Origin: Psococerastis gibbosa
Taxonomy: Eukaryota; Arthropoda; Insecta; Psocodea; Psocidae
Assembly: GCA_963971405.1 (NCBI GenBank)
Contig: OZ020486.1
Span: 22,715,419-22,779,418, forward strand
DNA: 64,000 nucleotides
Reading direction: 5' to 3'
In this document: positions 44,291 to 55,839 of the stretch, in pieces
How the letters are laid out: each line of letters starts with the position of its first letter
Position numbering within the stretch: the first letter of the stretch is position 1
Notes under the pieces: generated by a model
Told to the model about the DNA's origin: nothing
Seen by the model: only the letters and a program-made list of their open reading frames with translations
Database searches by the model: none
Made by a program: the position numbers and the translations under genes

Positions 44291-45093
44291 TACCTGCATT
44301 TATAGTATTAAGTGACAAAGCGCCTTTTGCATATATGCTCTTCATTTACTGGACCATAGCACAGTACTGTAGATTATAACATTCTGTATAATATGTATCA
44401 TATTTTCATTAGAGTCGCGTTGAAAATAGACCCATACAGGTGTATATTGAATAGACTACGTCGTAGCTACGATATTACTGTTTCTCATCCAACTCTCTCA
44501 TTTGAAATAAAGTACGGTAATAAAGTTCTTCATTATAGATTAAATGAATTGCGAATATAATTGCAATTAGGTAACGTATTACCGTATCTATTGCGTTTTG
44601 TTTTCCATCCAGGCATTTATTTGTATTCATTACAAGTTTTATTAGAAAATAATATCCACCGTAAATTTTAACGTTTTTACAACTGTGCCTACAGTAATGT
44701 AATAGACCCATATTGATCTATGTTAATTTATAATTTATTCATAAGTACAATAGCGAAGGTTATTTCCCGCAGCGCCACTTTTTAGGTTCCTTCTCATTAG
44801 CTACGCATTCCTTCATACTACTTTGACCTCATGGTTTGTAATCAAGCAATTGAACAATGGTTTCTCTAATAGTAATATCGTCGCTAAGTTTTTTTCTCCA
44901 AATTGCCTTCAACTTTGGTTCATGGGTCCTGGAGTTGCAATGAACTTGGGCTTTTTTGTCGACAGACGTCGAGGAACTATACAGCTAAATGAGGGGATCA
45001 ATCAATTTAAAATATACGTGTATACGCAATAGACCCTCTGAGATATAAAACGCTCTAATCAAAGCAAATACAAATTTCTGAAATTATGTTTTT

Positions 45094-45890
45094 GCTTTCC
45101 AATTTATACGTAGTACTATATAAGGAAAGCTTTGTGATGGTCAAAATTTTCGATTCCGAGATTTCAACGGATTTAGACGTTTTGGGGTACCAGGAACCCA
45201 AAAAAGTGGTTTTTACGAAATGTCTGCCTGTCGCTCTGTCTGTTCATTGATTTCCGGGCAAACTACTCGGTCGATTTTGATGAAATTTGGCACGTTGGTT
45301 TAAAAAAATCATACCTCGGGGGAATTTTTTTTATTTGGGGCTAACTCTATTTGGGGGGTTTTATTCTAAAAAAAAATCCAAAAAAACGCATAAAAAATTA
45401 TTTCTCAAAACCGGCTCCAACGATTTCTTTTAAATACATACACATTGTAGTCGTTATTAATGTTAACAAAATACGGGGGGTCACTTGCCCCTTGATAGAT
45501 TGCTTCTGAGGGTAAAAAAATAAAAATAACTAAATTGTAATGAAAAATGACTAAAAAATAATTTTTCTGTGAAACCTTTCTATCGATGATTTCTACCTTC
45601 AGGCATGTTTTAGGTGTTAAATTGAGTAACGAAACAGGACAGGTTGCTTTCCCAAAAACCTATTTGGTTTTGTGGATTTTTTTTTAATGATAGAAAATTC
45701 ACGCTCAAATGCCATTATTACTATGTGGTAATGTGTTGGTCTGATCTATCTAGAATTTACCTCACCTCCAGTGACGTCAGGTGGACAACCCCCCCCCCCC
45801 CCCCCCGAGATATCCAAAATTTAACCATATGAAAATGAAATTACTCATTTTCTCTATCTACTAATTTATACATTTTCGATAAGTTGAGCA
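45094..45890 (+). mobile_element. Hairpin-ended repeat family 1, copy F (near full length)
   Basis: Begins GCTTTCCAATTTATACGTAG, then GGAAAGC and the conserved body with a short TCTG tract, CCAGTGACGTCAGGTGGACA, a C run of about 17, and CTCATTTTCTCTATCTACTA, ending at TTTTCGATAAGTTG. The far CCGGTTCT hairpin is lost. Confidence 0.92.
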
Positions 45891-46665
45891 ATTCAGTCGA
45901 ATTCATAAAAATAAGTATTTGTTTTATGAGTAAAAGCCGGAAGTAATGTGCATGTGCTTTTCTTCATATTCATAACCAATTACATTTACTCAGCAGCATT
46001 TGCTTCCGGACAGAAGTAGCTCCAATGGCTCTGATCGCACTGTAATATTTATTTGATCCAAAATTTATCAGGTTGGAGGAATATTTGTAACATTTATAGT
46101 ACGGTAAAGTAGCCTATAGGCTACGATTTGAATCTGAATTTATGTATTACATTTTCCAATTTTTCTTAGACCCAACTTCATTGGATCGAATATTGCCAAT
46201 ATTCGAGTGTGTAATAGAGGGGAGTCGAATACATTTTTAACGGCACGCCAGGTCTGTTAATTTTTTCTGAAATGATGTCTACCGTGTTATTTGGAATTTT
46301 TTTTTAATGATAATACGGTACTACACATAATTAGGATTGTATTGTATATAATGAAGAATTAATACGCCAAAAACGTTAATATTATAGCCGTCATTGCCAG
46401 CCTTCAGACTCGTTTGAGCTTGTGATGATGAGGACGTGTTTGTCATTACTGCTACACTACACTATATCTAATTATTAGGTAGCCATAGTAGAACCTCGCC
46501 ATCATGGCCATATGCACATGATGTCCTCATTTTCATGCAAAATCTATAATATTAATGTACATAGCAAGTTACTATTTTAACCTTCTTTGACCTTTGTTAA
46601 ATATTGCTGCACAGGTTACATTTGGTTATATACCGTAGATCCTTGCTGGAAGAGTTCATCTAGAG

Positions 46666-47447
46666 CAGCGGTCGGCAACCCGCGGCCCGCTGAGTGTATT
46701 TCTGCGGCCCGCATGATGCAGACAAAGTCGAAAAATAAAAACAGGAATATTTGAATTTTGAACTTACCCATTTAAAAAAATTATGAAAATATAAAATGCT
46801 TTTTAGACGGCTTGTGTGATGAATTCGCCCACATATTTCAAGATTTGAGGAGCAAGAAGGATTGGCTGCGCTTTGTTGAAAATCCCTGGCATACGGACAC
46901 CAAAACTATTTCGGAATTTTCCGCCTTAGGATTCAATGTTGCAACGTTGATCGACCAGTTCATTGATTTCAAAAACGGTTCCAATTTGGAATCAATTTTC
47001 AAGGAAAAGCGGGATGGGAAAAGTTATTGTGAATTTTGGCAAGGTGTCCCTGAAAAATGTGGGGATCTTAAGAATTGTTCCCTCATCCTACTTACTTTGT
47101 TTTCCTCCAGATACCTGTGCGAAGCATCATTTTCTAAGTTGAAATATGCCAAGAACAAGTATCGTAACCGCCTCTCAGATACCCATTTGGGTGATAGCCC
47201 AACATGTCCGAAATAGCAAATGATACAGAAAGTCAAAAATCGCATTAAATGTTAATGTGATTTTTGACTTTGAATTTTTGTTGAGGTTTACATTAATTAT
47301 TGGAAAATATAGCCTACTTAAGAACAGAAAATGCCTACTTTTTAGAGTTTCCGTAATAGGTACCTATATGTACTTAATAAGTGCGGCCCGCAGGAAGGAA
47401 CAGAATTAAAAATTTGGCCCACTGGAGAAAAAGGTTGCCGACCGCTG
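46666..47447 (+). mobile_element. hAT element, internally deleted, with C-terminal transposase remnant
   Basis: 782 bp between ATCTAGAG duplications (46658-46665 and 47448-47455). The ends CAGCGGTCGGCAACC and GGTTGCCGACCGCTG are exact. An open frame at 46812-47216 encodes the hAT dimerisation domain type (LCEASFSKLKYAKNKYRNRL), close to the transposases behind vertebrate SCAND3/ZBED5-like genes. DNA-binding and catalytic regions are absent. A 20-bp hairpin lies at 47229-47271. Confidence 0.93.
46812..47216 (+). pseudogene. hAT transposase C-terminal fragment (hATC domain)
   Basis: 134 codons starting within the hAT element. ENPWHTDTKTISEF, NVATLIDQFIDFKNGSNLES, EFWQGVPEKC and FSSRYLCEASFSKLKYAKNK are typical of the last third of these transposases. 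It lacks the zinc finger and the catalytic residues, and the end NRLSDTHL is followed by a short frameshifted tail. Confidence 0.88.
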
Positions 47448-47835
47448 ATCTAGAGCAACCGGCGTGACGTCTATCTTTGCAATCAAGAATCACACAGAAG
47501 TTGTTTACAAATTAATTTCCCCCATTCATAAGTCACGTGACAATTAAATGTTTTAATGATATGTGAACACCGTGTATACAGTAATTGACTCCAGCTTCAT
47601 CGCACATGGTGTAGGTAAACATACAATACAATTGCCTAGGCAAAAACTATCATAAGGCTTACATGATTGAAGAACATTGGTGAAGCATGGACAAGGCCAA
47701 AGTCATAAAAAGTTGAGCTATGCATGAAGGCAGCTTGGTCTCAAATTATGAGAACCTCGCATTAAGCTTACAACACTTAAGTTTATTACGGAATAAAATA
47801 CTTCTCCATATATGTCTATTGAGGGAGCAGCATGT

Positions 47836-47935
47836 TAGCGTCCGGCCGGGTCGAGTATAAGCTCAAGCTACACACGCACTAAGAGGGAAGAGGAAGAAGA
47901 AGAAAAGGAAGAAGAAGAAGTAGTGAACAGCGAGA
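47836..47935 (+). pseudogene. LINE 3' tail fragment
   Basis: GTTAGCGTCCGGCCGGGTCG, then AAGAGGGAAGAGGAAGAAGA, matching the end of the LINE fragment at 11950-12030. Non-coding tail only. Confidence 0.65.
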
Positions 47936-48059
47936 AGAAATGATTATGGGGCTGAGATTTTGTTCCTGAATGCTAGATGCATTTTCTATTTTATAGCTAA
48001 AAGAACACCTATAGTGATAATAATAAAAAATTGTTATATTTCATTCCATTATAGTATAC

Positions 48060-48080
48060 TTACTTACTTACTTACTTATA
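48060..48080 (+). repeat. (TTAC)n microsatellite
   Basis: About five perfect repeats of the 4-base unit. Confidence 0.85.
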
Positions 48081-48126
48081 GTATATATAGTATTATATTA
48101 TTTATAATAATGTCCTGAAGGAGGTT

Positions 48127-48357
48127 TTATGAACCTAGGCCTACTTAAAGTTTGTTGGTCCCTTGTCCAATGCCAACGACTCCATGGATTTCAGACATTA
48201 TTTATATTGTTTTAATATGCAATTTTGGCCATTGGCAAACTGGTATACGACTTCGATGCCTACCTATGCCACCTACAAGCGATAATGGACATGGTGAGAC
48301 AAGCTTGTAACAGTTGAAAGCATGACTTAACCAGGTACAGATACGACTCAGTTGTAT
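48127..48357 (+). repeat. Dispersed direct repeat, copy 2
   Basis: Partner of 2303..2532 in the same orientation (CCATTGGCAAACTGGTATACG, TTGAAAGCATGACTTAACCA). Non-coding, class unknown. Confidence 0.7.
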
Positions 48358-49302
48358 TAAAGGAACTCGAGTAAGTTCTTCAATACTGTCGATAAGAGAC
48401 CCTAATGTGGCTCACACGCTCCGGCTTGAGGAGGCACAGGTTTTTAATTCACATTGTATTGTATTTTTGATAAATACACGAATTATCTACCTATCTATCT
48501 AAAAATGTCATATTGTAAAATTCTTTATAGCATCCCCCTATTCTCATTTAACCAGAAACCATGGTATGATATTGGAATGGATGATATCAATGTAAAACGC
48601 AGCTGAACAGAACTATTTTGGAGGTCTCTCGTGGACTAAAACATGCATTGATCATAGAAACAATCTCTAGCAATGGGTTTGTAGAACATTTAGTGATAAT
48701 TAATGATTGATGATTATTGATTTAATGATATTTAATTTGGAAAAGAAAAATATTTTCGAAATAGTTGATAGTATCGAAACTACAGCGAGAAACCCGCGGA
48801 GAGGCGTGATTTCTTAACTTCTTTTGCATTTTTTTGCAATGTTCAATATTTCATCGGACATTTTGGTGACAAATGACAGAATCGGATTCTGATCCCCATA
48901 GAACATAAAAACGAAAAAAAAAATCGGGGCCAACATAACTTTCCGCAAATAAGTAGGTAAGAGCATTAAAATTTAAAATCATGAATTGTATGTCCACCGA
49001 GATAAATTGCTCTTCATTGTTGCATATGCTAGGCATAGGCTGAACAATTTTCTAGGCTCCTTTGAGCTCAACATGAATGTTGTTGAATGTCGTCTGCTAT
49101 CGAGCTGGTTAGTTTTAGTGCCGTCGGTATTTATTTAAATGGTTGCAATAATTCCCTGGGTAAGTTATTATTTTCCGTTGCTGCTATGACTGCAGGCTTG
49201 TAATTTCGTGATTTAATTTCTTGGAGAGTTCAATAGTATATCTGGCATTCAATGTCTCAATTCAGCGCCTTAACTGTTTATAAAATTAATGACACATTAG
49301 CA
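48358..49302. other. No gene seen
   Basis: AT-rich and non-coding; nothing recognised. Confidence 0.3.
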
Positions 49303-49305
49303 TTA

Positions 49306-49467
49306 GGGGGGTATTCCATATACGTCAATCGTCAACGAAAAATTGAAAAATGACGTTTTAGCAGACATTAAAGACATACTAAAAATTCTGCTACCACGTC
49401 AATTTACGTCATTTTGACGTCATTTTTCAATTTTTCGTTGACGTTGTACGTATGTGGAATGGGCACC
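49306..49467. mobile_element. MITE of the ATTCCA cohort
   Basis: 162 bp with ends GGGGGGTATTCCATATACGT and ACGTATGTGGAATGGGCACC and long inner arms (CAACGAAAAATTGAAAAATG with CATTTTTCAATTTTTCGTTG). TTA on the left and TAA on the right flank it, so the target duplication is not exact. It abuts the family 7 element to its right. Confidence 0.85.
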
Positions 49468-49472
49468 TAAGA

Positions 49473-50405
49473 TGGGGCCTACTATGCCGTGTAATATTAA
49501 CTTATTCTTGGGGTTAAAAATGTAAACACAACAATTTTGAATAGCACTTTCCATTCTAAAATTATCTTGTGTACAGCTTTTATCCCATTAAAAAGAACCG
49601 GTCCGAGTTTACTCGAACATGCTTTCCAATTTATCAATTGGCAGATGGAGAAAATGAGTAATTTCATGGTAAATAATTTTCCTATGGTTAAATTTCGGAT
49701 ATATCGAGGAGGGGGGGGGGGGTTGTCCACCTGACGTCACTGGAGGTGAGGTAAATTGTAGATAGGTCCGACCAACACATTACCACACAGTAATAATGGC
49801 AGGGCACGCAATGAATTTAAGCGTTAATTTTCTATAATTTTTTTTTGGGAAAGCACCCTGTCCGCTTTCGTTACTCAATTTAACACCTAAAACATGCCTG
49901 AAGGTAGAAATCATCGATAGAAAGGTTTCGCAGAAAAATTATTTTTTATTCATTTTTATTTATTTTTTAACACCCAGAAACAAATTATCAAGGGGCAAGC
50001 GACCCCCCGTATTTTATTAACATTAATAACGACTACAATATATGTGAATTTAAAAGAAATCGTTGGAGCCGTTTTTGAGAAATAATTTTTTTAGACGTTT
50101 TTTTGGAGTTTTTTGAGAATAAAACCCCCCAAATTGAGATAGCCCAAAATAAAAATAAATAGTTTTGAGGTATGATTTTTGCCATATTCCATCAAAATTG
50201 ACTGAGCAGTTTTACCGGAAATCGATGAACAGACAGACAGAGCGACATGCAGACATTTCGTAAAAACCACTTTTTTGGGTTCCTGGGACTTCAAAACGTG
50301 TAAATCCGTTGAAATCTCGGAATCGAAAATTTCGACCGTCACAATGCTTTCCTTATACTACGTATAAATTGGAAATCAATAATCGCCATAGTAGGACCGC
50401 AAGTA
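49473..50405. mobile_element. Palindromic MITE family 7, interrupted by family 1 copy G
   Basis: The left part GGGGCCTACTATGCCG through CTTTTATCCC and the right end AATAATCGCCATAGTAGGAC are the two halves of one element. Family 1 copy G (49590..50377) is inserted between them. Confidence 0.78.
49590..50377 (-). mobile_element. Hairpin-ended repeat family 1, copy G
   Basis: Complete ends: AAGAACCGGTCCGAG on the plus-strand left and ACTACGTATAAATTGG on the right. It has a G run at 49712, TGACGTCA at 49733, CAGA repeats at about 50232 and the conserved body. Confidence 0.92.
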
Positions 50406-52068
50406 CTTAGTGTTGGCCCTACACTATGTCCATGCGTCCCCGCCCAAGCCTTATTCAATATGCACCAAGATCATCTTTCTTTGTTTGGCTTTCTAGATCA
50501 CTGGTGTGCTTTCCTATCGACAGGCCACGGTGGTTAGTTTGAAGATGGAATCGTTCCCAGCTTTAGACTTTCACAATCACAATAACCTTAATATCGATGT
50601 TCAAGGTCTTAGGTTGACGGTATAGTTTCTTGAATCAGTACCAACCATTTGTACTAATAGAGTGGGAAAGTTAGTCACCTTCTTAGTAACAGCGGAACAT
50701 TCAATGAAGATTCAATTCCTTATAATTAGGTTGGCAAATTTGATACTATTCATCTCAGTGCGAATCGCAAACCGAGACAAAGTAATAGAAAACACACTTT
50801 GTACGTTTATTTGAATTATTAGCATTGCCGTACCAGGCAATATTGCTATTGGGGCAATCGTATTGCGTCAAATTCTATTGGTAACGTTATGTATCATAAA
50901 TAAGTCATATATTTGAAATTGACGAAGAAATCTCTATATGGCAGGCATACGAGCTTCTATTCTACACTACAAAAGACGCCTGAAATTTATTTATGACGAT
51001 TATTAGAAAAAATCAAAATTGGCCCTAGTTCCGTGGTGTCTTTCACGTTTAAGGCATCATTCAGAAAAGGTACTAGCCAATGTCGCACTGCAACTATAGT
51101 ATATACTGTATATCTACAAGTACCTGGTTGGGTTATATGGAGTGGACCACAAGCATTAATATTATAATAAAATATTTTAATAAAGTACTTACATGTTGTG
51201 TAGGATGCAGACACTGATACATACGGGCAACTGTTGGATTCAGCTGTTTAAACAATCGCACTATTAGGCCACACCGTTATAGGCGAAGTAGTCAAGTAAG
51301 TAGTGAATTAACCGTTGCAGTAATCAATCAATCAATCAATTTATTTATTTTCGCTTTACAGCAATATACAATAATAGTAAGGGGTAAAGTCGTCACACAA
51401 ATATTGTACAAATACAAAGAGAGAAGGATCAAGCAATTTACCATTTTCAGAGACCCAGGATGTCTATACCATTGCAGACCTCTTTGTAAGATGAGTAGAC
51501 ATTTTTTACAAGATGTTTTTAGTGTTAATTTGAATTTTTTCATTGGAAGAATAGCTTGTTATAAGCTTTGCTGCCGTTTAAAAATGAGATTTTTTGTGTG
51601 TCTCCTTTCTGATTTGTGTGCTCAAAGTAAGAATAGAATTGATAAAACCGAAGCAAAAGCAGCGACAGTAATTGGCCGCATAAATTCACGAAAGAAAGGA
51701 AGAAAGTTTGGGAAGACGTTCCTGAAGATGGAAACCACCCTGGACCTGCAGAACCGATGCGGTTCCCATTGAAAAAAATTGGAAAAGAAAGATTTTGATG
51801 GTTTTACCCATGCAGCACAATTTTCAGATTCGTAAAGCGCCAAAGTTTTAGGTGTGCTAAATTTTGAAAATTTAATCAAATAAAAATTCCACTATCCTAC
51901 TTTGTTGTACCTATAATAATGACCAAATTTACTAAATTATAAAATTCGGACAAATTTCATTGGAGTGTACCGGTAATTGGTTTTCCCAAAACTAAGCAAA
52001 AACTTTCTTTATTTCGTTTAGAATGGGTAGGAAGGGTGGCGCCGAATATTGGTGATACTCACCTGCAA
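50406..52068. other. No sure gene
   Basis: An open frame at 51404-51772 (122 codons) follows a (TCAA)n tract at 51326 and a TTTATTTATTTTCGCTTTAC block typical of LINE 3' ends, but I could not match its protein to any family. Left unannotated. Confidence 0.3.
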
Positions 52069-52245
52069 GACCGTAGCCAAGGGGGGGGGGGGTTCATGGG
52101 GGTTACCCCCCCCCCCCCCAAATGAAATTATGGCTTGATAATAGATGGAATCGGATTTTGAGAGGGAAAAATAAAAACCACTATGTAATATCCAATGAAA
52201 TTTCTGAAACCGCCCCCCCCCCGAAAAAAATCCTAGCTACGGCCT
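52069..52245. mobile_element. G/C-run MITE (family 6), copy
   Basis: The ends GACCGTAGCCAAGG and TCCTAGCTACGGCC are near inverted repeats. G run of 12 and C runs of 14 and 10 inside; interior as in 29503..29663. Confidence 0.82.
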
Positions 52246-52316
52246 CGCTCCCCTGGGCCTGCCCCGGGAAGGACCACTACAGTACTATACACTATTCGCC
52301 ACAGGAACCGCCTACC

Positions 52317-52510
52317 CGTCAGGACATGTAGAGTAAAGTACGGACTCTGACTTTCACCCGAAAGGATGTTGGTTCGATTCCTGCACTTCCTACATTTTCT
52401 GGCCATGCTTTGGAGGGCATGTAAAGCAGGCGGTCCCGGGTCTTCCTAGTTGAGTGTAAGAGAGGTCTGTATAGCCCTAACTCCGCTAGGTTGGCTTAGT
52501 AATAGAACAA
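52317..52510 (+). repeat. tRNA-derived SINE family S2, copy 1
   Basis: Perfect pol III B box GGTTCGATTCC at 52371-52381 and an A-box-like GTAGAGTAAAGTACGG upstream. The body has CATGTAAAGCAGGCGGTC, GTAAGAGAGG and CTCCGCTAGGTTGG. Opposite-strand copy at 56913..57099. Confidence 0.82.
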
Positions 52511-53269
52511 AAAAAGTCAATATTTATTTATTTTATTTATTTTACCATTGGAGGTTAGAGCAGCTAGTTCATTCAGTAGCTTTAAGATATTAATTAAACA
52601 ATACATTATATCTTAGATAACGCTTGAGACTCTCCCCGGTTTGGTAATGGTGGTAACAATGGATTCCCCCCCCCCCCTTGCATGTGCTTTATCCTTTTTT
52701 TCTCTCTTTTTTCTTCTCGATTTAATTTTAGGTACGGTACTTATGAATAATAAATTACTTTGTTTTGGGTTAGTATGAAAACAAGATATTAATACTTATA
52801 ACTTATTAAAGTCGTTTTTCAATTTCAAAAGGGTGCCCCTATAACGTCAATTTGTTAATATACAGTATGTATCCTTATAAAACCGATGACTTCCCAGTTC
52901 GAAAACCTGTAGGTTTATGATAGGTGTGCTAGTTATTAGTACAATATACTATTTTACAGTTTGCAGGCACGGCTTAGGCAGGCCTAGCCTACTCATTTCA
53001 TTTTTCCTTTACATGAAGAATTGATTGATTGAAAGATGGAAACCGAGACGGGGCAAGGGACAGGTGGAGTACCTACAAGAGACCACGTGACTTTTAAATG
53101 AGGTCGTTGTGTGGCTGACGTCAGAGGAAGGCCAGCACTAGTGGACCTTGCCTCGGACCAATTTCATCTCATCATATTTTAACATGGAAAAAATATTGGT
53201 GCGACAAATGGCAGTGTGCATGCAAACGTACTGTATCAAACTCACAAACCCTGCAGTTAACTCAGGGCC

Positions 53270-53416
53270 GTATCCAGAAATTCTTTCGGGGGTCCACCTA
53301 TCCTCACTGGAGGTGAGGTAACATCAAAATATTTAAAACTCTATTCTATCTAGTGTACCCTGCAAATATTTCGTGGGGGGGGGGGGATCCCTGGACCCCC
53401 TCTGGCTACGGCTTTG
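53270..53416. mobile_element. G/C-run MITE-like piece (family 6 related)
   Basis: GGGCCGTATCCAGAAATTC on the left and TCTGGCTACGGC on the right are imperfect inverted ends around a G run at 53375. No target duplication found. Confidence 0.55.
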
Positions 53417-53539
53417 AGTATACTACACTTACCAGCTACAAAGTCAAACAGTCCCGTCAATTATATATGAGGTACTTACGTATCTACCTTTTCATGCATT
53501 ATAGCTGGGTAGGCATCGTAAATATTTGAGTTAAGAGGC

Positions 53540-53895
53540 AACCGGAGGGGGAAAGCCTTAATATTGATCATTGGAGTTGCCGAATGAGTGCTGAGGTCTT
53601 GAGGAAAATGGATACAGAAGCCGAGTAGCTGTTGACGGCTAAGAAACGGAAACTAACATACTTTGGCCATGTATTTTGATGAGGAACGAAAAGTATCGCC
53701 TTCTACATGTAATAGTCCAAGGTAGAAGATGGAAGTACTGAGGGCTCCCAGCAGAACATCTTGGTTGAAAAACCTGAGGTACCATTAGTGGTTTGGCAAG
53801 CGCACGACTTCCCTTTTCAGGGCAGCAGTCTAAAAGATCCATATTGCCATGGTGATCACCATTCTTCAATAGAAGAGGCACTTAAAGAAGAAGAA
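53540..53895 (+). pseudogene. LINE reverse-transcriptase C-terminal fragment (RTE-like)
   Basis: Frame-broken reading with KRKLTYFGHV, NEKYRLLHVIVQG, a SWLKNLRYH-like piece and FRAAV..IHIAMVI, the known order in many LINE ORF ends ('YFGHVMR..YRLLQ..GRR..SWLKNLR..LFRAA'). Ends in AAAGAAGAAGAAGTAG. Confidence 0.78.
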
Positions 53896-55363
53896 GTAGT
53901 TGTAAAGGGAATCTTTTCGAAGGTTACGTGTCTGTATATCCCCTCTGGAAGGAAAGGTGCGTATTTGAGATTTGTTGAATCACGTTGGAATTGATCGACT
54001 CATTGACTCTTTGTTAACTTTTCTGGTTTTTAATCAACAGAAATTAGACGTTTTTAAATAGATAAATACTAGAGTGATAAGAATTAGAATCAATTAATTA
54101 ATTGTATTGCTTTAGCGTCTGAATTGTTTAATATACCGTAGGCTAGGTCACTGTAATTCGGGTGATTTTAGGCCAATGACTATACATTCTACTTCCTAGG
54201 TTTTGTTGCCTTTTCTTTTATGTACCTGAAGATGGAAGATTAGTTTCGAACATAAATATTATAAAGACAAATTTCGTTTTGAGCCAGATTCTTAAGCAAT
54301 CCGCCCTGAGCTGGTGAGCTCTACAACTTAACGTTGAATTCGGGTTTCCGGTATAATTAATTCATCGTTAAACTTATTATTACTATACTATATATTATAA
54401 GGTTATAAAGGGATGTGATTAGGTAGCCTAATGAGTAAATAATGGGGTTTATCTTAATTAACTTTCATCCGCGATCTTGTATTGTATGTTTTTCTTATTT
54501 ACGTTATTTTTACCGCTTGCAGTGCACAATATAATGGCCACACTATAGTCACTCCATGAGCGAGAACTCGCGAATATTGTAATGCTAAGGATAGTTAAAG
54601 TTTGTACCTGTAGGCTCCTTTTCAGTTTGTGAATGCGTCAATGGGTGCTGGGCTATTATAAATGTGGAAGATTGGATTTGGATAGTGTAGACCGTAGAGC
54701 GTATACTGGAGGAGATTAGGTCAAATGTCAAACCCTGTAATGTTTCTAAAATAATAGCCACACTAGTCACTCTGAGCGAGAACTCGCGAATATTGTAATG
54801 CTATAATGATAGTTTATAGGCTCCTTTCAGTCTGGGAATGCGTTAGAGTAGAGTAGATGAAATGTCAAACCTTGTAATGTTTCAATAATTCCAGTCGAGG
54901 GTTAGACTATATTATTGCTATACGAGTTATCTGTGTGAGGACGTTCGTACCTTGAGTTGTCGCATAATGGGCCGAGGGGCCACATTTCTGGCATTTCTCC
55001 AAGTACATTCTGCAGAAACGTGCCTGGGGCTGGGGCCAAATTTATCCAAAGAAGGACTGCCTTATATCTGTAGGCCTGCGTGCTGCATATGATATAATAG
55101 GCCTTAACAAAGGCCTTTGTTATACACCTGTCCTCTCCATCAGCAAAATCGCAGAATTTAACTTAATCCAGAACCTGTCATTTTTTTTTTTCAAGTGAAA
55201 ACAGACTTAGAGGAACATGGCACCTTGTGCCTGGGTAACTCTCTAGGAATAGCGTAAGGTTTTTTACGTTTTATATGTGTTTTATGTGTTATTATCGTTA
55301 TTGAAATATAAGAGAAATCCAGCACAGCAAACTGAGAAATGAAAGACACATTGCGACAGACTA
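53896..55363. other. No gene; local tandem-like duplication
   Basis: 54555-54640 and 54770-54845 share CACTCTGAGCGAGAACTCGC-like sequence, AATATTGTAATGCTA and CTCCTTTTCAGT, a direct duplication about 210 bases apart. Otherwise nothing recognised. Confidence 0.5.
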
Positions 55364-55373
55364 TCCTTATAAC

Positions 55374-55839
55374 TGGGTAAATGACTTCAATTCCAATACT
55401 TCTGGCTCCTTCTATAGGTCTATTTTACCTCGACCGCTTAAAAACGAATGGTCTGCTAATGTGTCTGGCCCAACTCACCGCATGTATTTATCTACCATCT
55501 CACGTCTGAGGACAAACCATGGACTCTCTGAGGCATATATCTATCATACCCTACGGGGCTCATACTCTCCTCTCTGTAGCCATTGCCTGGAAAGTGAAGG
55601 CACAATGCAGCATGTTATATTGGAATGCCCTGAATTCACCATAGCTAGAAACAAATTACTAGACCGCATCTTCCCCTTAATGACAGTCCTCCCTTTTAAT
55701 TATGCCCACATGATCTCTAAAAGTGACTCCTACCAGGCTATATATGACTTTCTAAGGGAAGTCCACGTTGAATTTTAACCCCACCTACCCACCATGGCTG
55801 TATGTCAACCCACAATGCCAAAAAAAAAAAAAAAAAAAA
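55374..55839 (+). mobile_element. 3'-truncated LINE with target duplication and A tail
   Basis: TCCTTATAAC is duplicated at 55364-55373 and 55840-55849. The insert is open from its first base: WVNDFNSNTSGS, RMYLSTISRLRTNHGLSEAY, then the zinc-knuckle-like CSHCLESEGTMQHVILECPE and a stop at 55776-55778, followed by a short 3' UTR and about 20 A. The coding frame is intact over 134 codons, so the insertion looks fairly young. Confidence 0.92.

Noticed and set aside
48060-48080. Telomere-like or satellite repeat
   Set aside because: Only about five units of TTAC; an ordinary microsatellite.
51404-51772. 122-codon open frame, plus strand
   Set aside because: No recognisable motif, no good start context, next to a (TCAA)n tract and LINE-3'-end-like sequence; probably chance or repeat-derived.
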